23,052 nucleotides of DNA from JAJYTL01 sp046705265 (GTDB lineage Bacteria; Pseudomonadota; Alphaproteobacteria; Ferrovibrionales; Ferrovibrionaceae): contig JBJKQL010000017.1 in assembly GCA_046705265.1 (NCBI GenBank), forward strand, positions 1 through 23,052, written 5' to 3'. Below the pieces are notes generated by a model that did no database searches, was not told where the DNA came from, and was given only the letters and a program-made list of their open reading frames with translations. Each line of letters begins with the position of its first letter. Within the stretch, counting starts at the first letter, position 1. Positions 17,604 through 23,052 of the stretch are shown piece after piece. A program made the position numbers and the translations under genes.

Positions 17604-18213
17604 CTAAACAGAATCTCGAATGACGCGCCGAAACTGGCGCGAATTGTCGCATCGTAAATATTTCCGCGCCATCAAATCACTTGCGATGGAGAGAGCCTGA
17701 ACATCGGCGGCAATAATTGGAAGCTCTTGCGGCTCTTGTCGGTCGACGAAATTTCGGAAAATCTCGGTGCCCGTTCCGGCGACCGCATACTCGCCAGAAA
17801 ATTCCGATTGTGCGCGCCCCACCGACTCGGCGGTATAAAACCATGCGGCATCGTCCGGCGCGATGATCGCGAAAAAATGTTAACGGGCTCACGATAATCG
17901 GCATGCACAACTGCCAAAATTGCCTCTTCGGCGTCTACCTCGTAACGTTCGCGATGGCGATACTTGCCCGCTCAGAAAATTTCCGCGCAGCGACGTAATC
18001 ACCCGCCCAGAGAGCAACGAGGTTTGGAGTGATTTCGATGACTTTCCGGCGCAGGGCTGCTGGCCTTAATGGCAGAAGTCTTAGCTGTTCCGGCGCTATA
18101 TATTTCCGCGAAGGGAGGGTCACATCTCGTTGTACCGGTTCTTCAGACGAAACTAACACGTCCGCGAACAACGTGCGGCATCCTTGAGGGTGAAGACATG
18201 CAATAAGCGTCAT
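17604..18213 (-). pseudogene. Conserved hypothetical protein gene, broken by two -1 frameshifts
   Basis: Three overlapping frames join into one protein of about 203 residues. It begins MTLIACLHPQGCRTLFADVL at 18213 and runs to NVT near 17944. It continues one frame over as YEVDAEEAILAVVHADYREP, then after a T6 run (17872-17877) as FFAIIAPDDAAWFYTAESVG, ending DNSRQFRRVIRDSV at 17604. Both breaks are fixed by a single extra base. The opening TLIACLHPQG...ADVLVSS and the later LWAGDYVAARKFSERA hint at a proteasome-like Ntn-hydrolase fold, but this is a guess and no catalytic residue is claimed. Function unknown. A -10 TATAAT lies five bases before the ATG. Confidence 0.65.
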
Positions 18214-18218
18214 CGTCT

Positions 18219-18224
18219 ATTATA
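18219..18224 (-). promoter_or_regulatory. Perfect -10 box, apparently for a leaderless mRNA
   Basis: The minus strand reads TATAAT followed by five bases and the ATG at 18213. Transcription would start at or next to the A of the ATG, so the message would have no 5' leader, and indeed no ribosome site is seen. No good -35 stands 16-18 bases upstream, which leaves some doubt. Confidence 0.45.
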
Positions 18225-18345
18225 GCATTCGTTGTGCGCGCCCGTGCATAATGGCAATTCTGGCGCAAAGAGTGGCGCGGTGAGCAAGGGCGGGCAACCA
18301 TTGGAGCGGTAGATCGATTGGACCGGACCCAATGGGTCGACGGCT

Positions 18346-18675
18346 TTAAGGTGTCATTGCGTGAGTTGAATTGCCGTGCGACTGCCGTGGGCGCACGTCT
18401 TCGGTAATTTTAGCACCTGATTCCATATTGACCTTCGTCAACTCGTGCATGGTTTGCAGATTGAGCCAAAATTCGGCCGAGGTGCCGAAGTATCGGCCAA
18501 GCCGCATAGCCGTGTCGGCCGATACCGCGCGTTTGCCATGCACGATTTCATGGATGCGAGTAGTCGGCACGCGCAACTCGGTCGCCAGAGCGTTAACTGA
18601 CAGGTTCAACGGGGCAAGAAATTCATCCTTCAGAATCTTGCCCGGATGCGCAGTGATGCGATGCTTTGGCGTCAT
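18346..18675 (-). CDS. higA: HigA-family antitoxin (XRE helix-turn-helix)
   Basis: Protein of 109 residues. It starts with the family signature (HPGKILKDEFLAPLNLSVNA) and has an XRE-type helix-turn-helix (VNALATELRVPTTRIHEIVHGKRAVSADTAMRLGRYFG) followed by SAEFWLNLQTMHEL. It binds and neutralises HigB and represses the operon through the helix-turn-helix. The start is ATG 18675, GAGGG eight bases upstream. It lies 18 bases after the toxin gene, toxin first, as is usual for HigBA. The tail after about residue 90 is variable and polar. A short GACCC-AAT-GGGTC hairpin at 18326-18338 follows the stop, without a T-run. Confidence 0.93.
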   Translation of the reverse strand: MTPKHRITAHPGKILKDEFLAPLNLSVNALATELRVPTTRIHEIVHGKRAVSADTAMRLGRYFGTSAEFWLNLQTMHELTKVNMESGAKITEDVRPRQSHGNSTHAMTP

Positions 18676-18693
18676 TGTCGTAACCCTCTAGTC

Positions 18694-18969
18694 TTATTGG
18701 TTCGTGATCTCAACGTCCCGAGGCCCGTTATTCGTCCACCTAAGGCACACCCGCCATTTGTCATTGATGCGGATGCTGTACTGGCAGGCCCGATCCCCTT
18801 TCAAAGCCTCTAGACGGTTCCCAGGGGGCGATTTGAGGTCCTTGAGCGAGACGGCAGCATTCAGCAGATCAAGCTTACTCTGTGCCTGTTTCCCGGCGCC
18901 CGTGAGCCGCTTGACCCTCTTGCCGTCATAAAAATTCCTCGTATCGGCATTTTTGAAGCTTTGGATCAC
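18694..18969 (-). CDS. higB: HigB-family toxin (RelE/ParE superfamily mRNA interferase)
   Basis: Protein of 91 residues, typical of the family. It has the HigB start (MIQSFKNADTRNFYDGKRVK), the middle LLNAAVSLKDLKSPPGNRLEALKGDR, and the terminal motif YSIRINDKWRVCLRW...DVEITN, which holds the ribonuclease-fold strands and basic residues. Known family action: ribosome-dependent mRNA cleavage. The start is GTG at 18969. It is cotranscribed with higA (18-base gap) from a promoter whose -10 ends five bases before the GTG. Both genes are complete, so the pair should be functional. Confidence 0.92.
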   Translation of the reverse strand: MIQSFKNADTRNFYDGKRVKRLTGAGKQAQSKLDLLNAAVSLKDLKSPPGNRLEALKGDRACQYSIRINDKWRVCLRWTNNGPRDVEITNQ

Positions 18970-18974
18970 AACTT

Positions 18975-19003
18975 CATATATTACGGGGGGCGTATAACGT
19001 CAA
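18975..19003 (-). promoter_or_regulatory. higBA promoter, probably leaderless
   Basis: On the minus strand, TTGACG (19003-18998, five of six) is followed after exactly 17 bases by TATATG (18980-18975), then five bases and the GTG of higB. Transcription would start at the start codon. The spacer begins with TTATACG, and CGTATAACG on the plus strand (18991-18999) is a short near-palindrome, a possible HigA operator overlapping the -35. Confidence 0.5.
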
Positions 19004-19308
19004 GCGTAAATACCCACTATCATATGGCTACCACGACTGGCCTTTCCCTTGCGCGCTGGGTCACATCGGTACGCTCGAAAATGAAGTGGCAGCATGCATG
19101 GACGTCCTAGATGCGCCTGCGGCTGTAAACGAGCCCTCAAGATACCGTGGCTAATTTCCGAGTGTCCCATTATTGAAACACCCGGTGTGGTTGCTCGAAT
19201 ACGCAGAACCATGATACCTGCACCAAAAGTTAGAAAGGCAAATGAGACAATTCGGCGCTAAACGTGTGCGCCTTAACTTAGGGAAGATAGGCGATGGAAC
19301 CGAACGGC
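19004..19308. other. Intergenic region upstream of higBA, no supported gene
   Basis: A minus-strand frame of 70 codons (19000-19212) has unlike-neighbour codon use and no recognisable domain, and I do not call it. The stretch is AT-richer than the flanking genes. I see no repeat or RNA structure here. Confidence 0.35.
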
Positions 19309-19995
19309 CTAGCGCTTGAATACCAAGCTGAATATGGGAGTGCCGGCGGGGACCTGAATGTCGCGAACCTCGTCAACAATCCCAACGCTTCTGGCATAGT
19401 CCGCGTCTTTGGTCCTGGCCTCCTTGAACAGTCCCTTGATTTGGACGCCCTTCAGGTTCGTGTGCTGCTCGATGATGAAACCGATGCGCTTCTGGTCTGC
19501 CAGAAGCGAATTGAGCCGTTCTCTTAGAATCTTCTCTTCCAAGCGTCCCAGCCCCTGCCCGTCAAATCCAACCCCGTGGAACATGAAAGTCGAATGGGGA
19601 CACGCGTAGCGCTCTTCGCCCGCGAGAAAGACCGCGTTCGCAATTGAGTCGACGTTTCCGACATTGTGAGTGATCAGCTTTGTAGGCATGCCGCTCAATA
19701 CGTTGTACAGATTGAGGCCGTTCATAACTGAGCCACCTGGCGACGAAAGCATTAGAAACACCTCTTTCACCCTCTGATTCACCTGTTGGGCTAGAAGCGC
19801 AATCAGCGCCTCGGTGGTGTTCGGATTAATCTCGGCCGAAAAGGATACGTAAATTTTGTCTGCTTGGGCTGGCGCGGGTCGACTCCCTGACAACAGAGCC
19901 GCGACGGCCGCAGGAGGAAGTTGAATCGGAGCGGCTACGGGCGCGCCGGCAGCTTGCACTTGGGCGGGCTGCGGCGCTCCACCACGAGGTGCCAA
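19309..19995 (-). CDS. ClpP-like serine peptidase with Pro/Ala-rich N-terminus
   Basis: At least 228 residues. After a Pro/Ala/Gln-rich stretch of about 45 residues comes a ClpP/crotonase fold: IYVSFSAEINPNTTEALIAL, LMLSSPGGSV (oxyanion-type Gly-Gly), and ITHNVGNVDSIANAVFLAG with Ser117 at the nucleophile position. FMFHGV follows with His140 at the catalytic-His position. Where ClpP has Asp171, an ungapped alignment gives no Asp, so activity is uncertain. The listed start is TTG at 19995 with no ribosome site. The same frame is open upstream to TAG 20074-20076. Just beyond, another frame begins ATG 20117 (MKPSMSSADGSDRF), which would join by one added base near 20076, so the true N-terminus may start there. 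No Clp ATPase gene is nearby. Confidence 0.75.
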   Translation of the reverse strand: MAPRGGAPQPAQVQAAGAPVAAPIQLPPAAVAALLSGSRPAPAQADKIYVSFSAEINPNTTEALIALLAQQVNQRVKEVFLMLSSPGGSVMNGLNLYNVLSGMPTKLITHNVGNVDSIANAVFLAGEERYACPHSTFMFHGVGFDGQGLGRLEEKILRERLNSLLADQKRIGFIIEQHTNLKGVQIKGLFKEARTKDADYARSVGIVDEVRDIQVPAGTPIFSLVFKR

Positions 19996-20117
19996 CGGAG
20001 TACTTGGCGCTGAAGGACTAGAAGGGGGCGATGCGGCGAGCGGTGTGGCCTGATTATCAGTTTTCTTGGTCTTCTAAACCGATCGCTTCCGTCGGCGGAA
20101 GACATTGATGGCTTCAT

Positions 20118-20581
20118 CGTTTTGGCTGGGCCGAAGCGCTCACTTGACGGTCCGCGAAGGACTGCTGTCTCCCTGGCAGAGACAGTGATCGCGCCATCCT
20201 AGGTATCGGGGCGAAGCGTTCAACGGACTACGTCGCCAACAGCGGTGTTTGCGTGGCGGGAAAAGAACATCATGCGGGGCGCATCGTGGTTGGTTGAGGG
20301 ATAGCCGTCAACCGGAATTTGATTGCGCCCGGACCGCATGGAGGGGACCGCATCGATGCCCAAGGCCTCAAGCGACCGGCTAAAATCGATGCTCCTATAC
20401 TGGGCGAAATTCGAAGCAGTTTCTGAACGGCCGGCTTCCCTTCGGTCACGACGATTCTTGGAACGTTAATGACAATCTCGTGCATCGAAACGAGCAGTAC
20501 CATCGCCGATTGATCAAAGCAAGGGTGCTGGTGACGCGATGCACATCGCCGCCGAAAAGACCTCACAAAGGGAGCGGGCGT
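20118..20581. other. Intergenic region, no confident gene
   Basis: A 98-codon minus-strand frame (20270-20566) contains a plausible stretch (MHEIVINVPRIVVTEGKPAV, then QKLLRISPSIGASILAGR) but loses coding character at both ends and has no clear ribosome site. It could be a small or decayed gene; I do not assign it. No hairpin of note was seen. Confidence 0.3.
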
Positions 20582-21181
20582 CTATTCCGAGAAATAGCCG
20601 CCGAAGAAAAAAGAGCCGTTGATGCTGTTCTGGCTCGTGACGGGCGCCAGAAGTGTCACCAGGGCTTGGTCCATCATATGGTGGAACACTGGATCCTGCG
20701 GGCTCGAGGCCGGCGGACCAATGAGCGCAAGGTGCGCGATATAGCGGCCGCCCAGGCATAATGTCGCCTGCAGCCGGATCGGTCCGCCGCCAGGGAGAAG
20801 CGGCTGGGCCCAAGGGGCTTGGCAGACTTCGTTGCCGCCTGAGGTTCGGTCAACCGGATTAAAAAGCAACACCAGAAACGCCGCACTGGACTGCCCCGGC
20901 TCAGGCCGAGTGTCGAAGCGGAAGGGCGGATACCAAGCCGGCGACTGTAGGCTTGCGGCAATCGCCTCGGCATCGGTTGGTCCCTGACCAAACGGGTTTC
21001 CATGGATTACGGTGGGCATCTCGCCGGTGCGGGTCACATAGGAGACAAGCGATGGAGAAAACGGCGACGTGTGATCCTCGCCATAGATCGTAGTCACGCC
21101 ATTGGCGCATGCGCCAAGCATCGTCACCGCGATGAGGCCGACAAGGCATAGAGAGCGCTGCAGTATTTTACTCTCTATCAT
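20582..21181 (-). CDS. Hypothetical lipoprotein
   Basis: About 199 residues from ATG 21181. The N-terminus is a lipoprotein signal peptide: MIESKILQRSLCLVGLIAVT, then MLGAC, with the lipidated Cys at residue 25. The mature protein has no known catalytic motif. Notable stretches are LVSYVTRTGEMPTVIHGNPF, a proline-rich FRFDTRPEPGQSSAAFLVLLFNP, and a C-terminal PVTSQNSINGSFFFGGYFSE. I know of similar lipoproteins of unknown function in bradyrhizobia-like bacteria, from memory only. An alternative start at 21193 (MVCCMIES) has GGA five bases upstream; both keep the signal. It stands alone. It is probably attached to the inner or outer membrane on the periplasmic side. Confidence 0.75.
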   Translation of the reverse strand: MIESKILQRSLCLVGLIAVTMLGACANGVTTIYGEDHTSPFSPSLVSYVTRTGEMPTVIHGNPFGQGPTDAEAIAASLQSPAWYPPFRFDTRPEPGQSSAAFLVLLFNPVDRTSGGNEVCQAPWAQPLLPGGGPIRLQATLCLGGRYIAHLALIGPPASSPQDPVFHHMMDQALVTLLAPVTSQNSINGSFFFGGYFSE

Positions 21182-21193
21182 GCAACACACCAT

Positions 21194-21785
21194 TTCGATC
21201 CGGCAGCAGAGGCCGGCAACTGGTAACTGCGGAAAATCAAACAAATGGGCTTAATGCGGTGCATTGTGGATGCTTCCTTGAATTCTCCGGCATAGATAGG
21301 GACAAGTGCTTCCCCGCCGGCGATTCCAGGAGAACTCGAGTTTGAAAAATCCATCTGTCGGCGTGTTTAATTACGACACGACACTCGATCAATTCCCACG
21401 TCTCATGACAATGGGCATTGATTTAGGTCATCTGGCTAAGTGGCGGATTAGCTACTCGACCGCTGTCACACTCGACAGGAGGACTTCGCTGATTCCATTT
21501 TACCGCCTATGATTTTCCTGAACGGCATCGCCGTACTTTCGGCGCATGATCAGGGTTGCGAAGACGGTAGCTGGCAGGGCTATCTCCGATCTAAGAATGA
21601 GAGCTTCGCGCCGAGGCCGATCGCGGGTACAAGATCGATCGGCTCAAGTTGACCCAGCGCGCTCGTGGCGCCGCCGATTCAATGATCCCGAATGCAGTCA
21701 TTCGCTGGCGTAGGCCGATAGCCGCTCGATCACGATTCATTAACCGTCCCGAACCCATGATCTCCGAGGCGGATTTTCGATCAGG
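21194..21785. other. Region without a confident gene; FNR-like half-match
   Basis: At 21418-21431, TTGATTTAGGTCAT matches the FNR-type TTGA-N6-TCAA core except the last base. A 47-codon plus frame (21509-21652) begins MIFLNGIAVLSAHDQGCEDG with coding-like third positions, but has no ribosome site. An AGGAGG at 21478-21483 has no start codon at a usable distance. Nothing else is supported up to the PilZ gene. Confidence 0.3.
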
Positions 21786-22067
21786 ATGCCAGGAGTGGAC
21801 AGACAAGATTTTCCCCAAGAGGGACAGAGCGAGCGGCGTCGCGACCCGCGTCGGCGCGTGGTGAAAGGCGCACAAATCCTCTTTAACGACGGTCATTGCA
21901 CAATGGATTGTCACATCCTCGACATTACCGAGACAGGCGCTCTGCTGATGCCGAGACACGCGATGTCCTGCCCGAATACATTCATCCTTAAACCGCGCAT
22001 CGGTCCCGAACACCAATGCAAGGTGATTTGGCGGAGAGCGACGAAAATCGGCGTTCGATTTTTGTAA
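21786..22067 (+). CDS. Small PilZ-domain protein
   Basis: Protein of 93 residues, essentially one PilZ domain. The conserved Arg cluster RRRDPRRRVVKGA precedes ILFNDGHCTMDCHILDITETGALLM, whose D-I-T-E-T-G corresponds to the PilZ D/N-x-S-x-x-G motif. The domain ends with CKVIWRRATKIGVRFL, a strand typical of the family. PilZ domains bind cyclic di-GMP and control motility or exopolysaccharide; here both motifs are nearly canonical. The start is uncertain: ATG 21786 has only AGG next to it, and a GTG four codons later is an alternative. It has no operon partner in the window. Confidence 0.82.
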   Translation: MPGVDRQDFPQEGQSERRRDPRRRVVKGAQILFNDGHCTMDCHILDITETGALLMPRHAMSCPNTFILKPRIGPEHQCKVIWRRATKIGVRFL

Positions 22068-22117
22068 GGCCGCGCAGAGACTGCTAGATCACCGAATCCC
22101 GCGACCGCGCTTGACGC

Positions 22118-22489
22118 CTAGCGCACAGTCGCTTTCGGGAGCGCCTCGCTTCCTGTCGCCTGAACGGAACACGCGGCTTCGTAACGGGCGTCGCCGGCGA
22201 GCATAACCCAGGCGATACGAGCATTCTTCTTCGCGAGCGCCACGACCGCGACATTCAGACGCCGCCGCTGGCGAGGGCGCACAAGCCAGCGGCTTCGCGG
22301 ATCCTGTCTGTCTCCGGCTTCGCCGGGAGAAGCGCGAGCGCCGTGCATCATCAAGGTACGCAAATAGCGATCGCCGCGTTTCCTGGCGCCGAGCAATCGA
22401 GTTCGCCCGCACCTGCGCCTTTGGCTGGAAGACACTGAGGCTCCCGGGCTTTCAGTTTCCCGCCACCAAATCTGCGTCACGTCTCGCAT
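22118..22489 (-). pseudogene. IS110-family transposase remnant (C-terminal part)
   Basis: Only the C-terminal piece is left. TRLLGARKRGDRYLRTLMMH followed by GARA, and LNVAVVALAKKNARIAWVML further on, match the conserved end of IS110/IS1111 transposases (KRGDxYLRTLL.HGAR ... NVA.VALAnKnARIAW). The middle part (ASPGEAGDRQDPRSRWLVRP) looks scrambled, as if two small frameshifts offset each other. The N-terminal RuvC-like DEDD catalytic domain is absent and the first about 25 residues are unrelated, so it cannot move itself. Recognisable homology covers about 22408 down to 22160. It shows past insertion-sequence activity between the PilZ and ftsH genes. Confidence 0.7.
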
Positions 22490-22538
22490 TTTGTTTCCGC
22501 CACCCGGTCATGGCGGGCACACCGCCGCCTCCTGGAGA

Positions 22539-22558
22539 TTTGCCTCAAGTGAGGCAAA
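22539..22558. repeat. Perfect 20-bp palindrome TTTGCCTCA-AG-TGAGGCAAA
   Basis: Nine-base arms flank a two-base centre, too long to be likely by chance. It lies between ftsH (stop at 22661) and the IS110 remnant. It has no T-run on either side, so it is not a classical terminator. It may be a binding site or be tied to the insertion element. A second, weaker inverted repeat (GGAGGCCG ... CGGCCCCC, 22563-22586) is next to it. Confidence 0.55.
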
Positions 22559-22660
22559 GAACGGAGGCCGCTAAAATCCGGCCCCCCGCACGGACGATCA
22601 CGATTATTCGCCGGGAAATCCGCCTGCCGCGCATAAGAAGGCAGCGGCTCAATTGGTCTC

Positions 22661-23052
22661 TCATCGACGTTTCACGTAGATTCCCGCAAGTTCACCGGGC
22701 TGGGGTTCTGGCTTGAGCTCGCCGGAGCCGTGGCCCTTCCCGCCGCGGGTCGGCGGCACCGCCGAACGGCCGCCGCCGGTGTCGGGCGGCGTAACGGGCT
22801 CGCTCGGCCGGGTGATGGTCTCACCACGCAAGAGCGCCTTGATCTCGTCCCCGCTCAGCGTCTCGTTCTCCAGGAGCGCCTTGGCAAGAAGGTGCAACTC
22901 GTCGATCTTCTCGCCCAACACCCGCCGCGCCATCGCCTCCGCCTCCTCCACCAGGCGGCGGATCTCGGCGTCGATCAGTTCCGCCGTCGCCTCCGACACG
23001 TTCTGCTGCTGCGCCACCGAATGGCCGAGGAAGATCTCCTGCTCGTTGCCGT
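22661..23052 (-). CDS. ftsH: FtsH ATP-dependent zinc metalloprotease, C-terminal part
   Basis: The frame runs in from the right edge, so only about 130 C-terminal residues are seen. They read GNEQEIFLGHSVAQQQNVSEAT and onward through LIDAEIRRLVEEAEAMARRVLGEKIDELHLLAKALLENETLSGDEIKALL, the end of the M41 peptidase domain of FtsH. The last about 45 residues are a Pro/Gly-rich disordered tail ending AGIYVKRR. FtsH is a membrane-anchored hexamer that removes misfolded membrane proteins and some soluble regulators; its AAA+ domain and zinc-binding HEXXH motif lie outside the window. The GTG at 23017 is an internal Val codon, not the start. Confidence 0.95.
   Translation of the reverse strand, partial: GNEQEIFLGHSVAQQQNVSEATAELIDAEIRRLVEEAEAMARRVLGEKIDELHLLAKALLENETLSGDEIKALLRGETITRPSEPVTPPDTGGGRSAVPPTRGGKGHGSGELKPEPQPGELAGIYVKRR

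Noticed and set aside
20270..20566. 98-codon minus-strand frame with a plausible middle
   Set aside because: No start signal and non-coding character at both ends; kept only as a note on the intergenic region.

Overview
The window looks like a piece of an alphaproteobacterial chromosome, most probably Hyphomicrobiales-like. Evidence is the GC-rich coding DNA, an FtsH C-terminal end of alphaproteobacterial style, a FNR/FixK-type box, HigBA, a small PilZ protein and a PEP-CTERM protein. No rRNA, tRNA, CRISPR array, phage or intact insertion sequence was seen. The genus assignment is inference only.

Layout. 1-531 (-): C-terminally cut helix-turn-helix/coiled-coil protein. 1160-1876 (-): secreted PEP-CTERM protein with a possible thioester-type Cys/Gln pair. 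2642-3679 (-): SAM methyltransferase. 4352-10540 (-): a compact three-gene unit encoding a LonB-like ATP-dependent protease, a tandem universal-stress-like protein and an acyl-CoA synthetase (ADP-forming)/GNAT fusion of the protein-acetyltransferase type. A good FNR/FixK-like box lies about 50 bp before the first gene. 11.1-13.2 kb (+): an AT-rich promoter region, a hairpin-rich leader, a 57-residue protein, a Tyr/Pro-rich secreted protein and a Spy/CpxP-like periplasmic protein. 13750-17541 (+): alanine dehydrogenase, a YtcJ-like amidohydrolase split by two frameshifts, and a CobW/COG0523 GTPase starting inside the amidohydrolase stop (ATGA overlap). 17604-18213 (-): a gene of unknown function broken by two frameshifts. 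18346-18969 (-): HigBA toxin-antitoxin pair. 19309-19995 (-): ClpP-like serine peptidase with a Pro/Ala-rich N-terminus. 20582-21181 (-): lipoprotein. 21786-22067 (+): PilZ protein. 22118-22489 (-): IS110-type transposase remnant. 22661-23052 (-): 3' end of ftsH.

How the genes may work together. The Lon/stress-protein/acyltransferase unit reads as a low-oxygen or energy-stress response joining proteolysis to protein acylation. The ald-amidohydrolase-CobW unit reads as amide/amino-acid catabolism with a metallochaperone for the metal-dependent hydrolase. The 12-13 kb pair reads as envelope stress.

A recurrent oddity is that five places where a reading frame breaks (two in the amidohydrolase, two in the 17.6-18.2 kb gene, one possible in the ClpP-like gene) are each repaired by adding one base, often at a homopolymer. 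Either these are sequencing or assembly deletions, or several neighbouring genes are decaying. No clearly new multi-gene system could be proven from sequence alone; the best candidates for follow-up are the FNR-box unit, the structured leader at 11.2-11.4 kb, the thioester-like PEP-CTERM protein and two apparently leaderless promoters.
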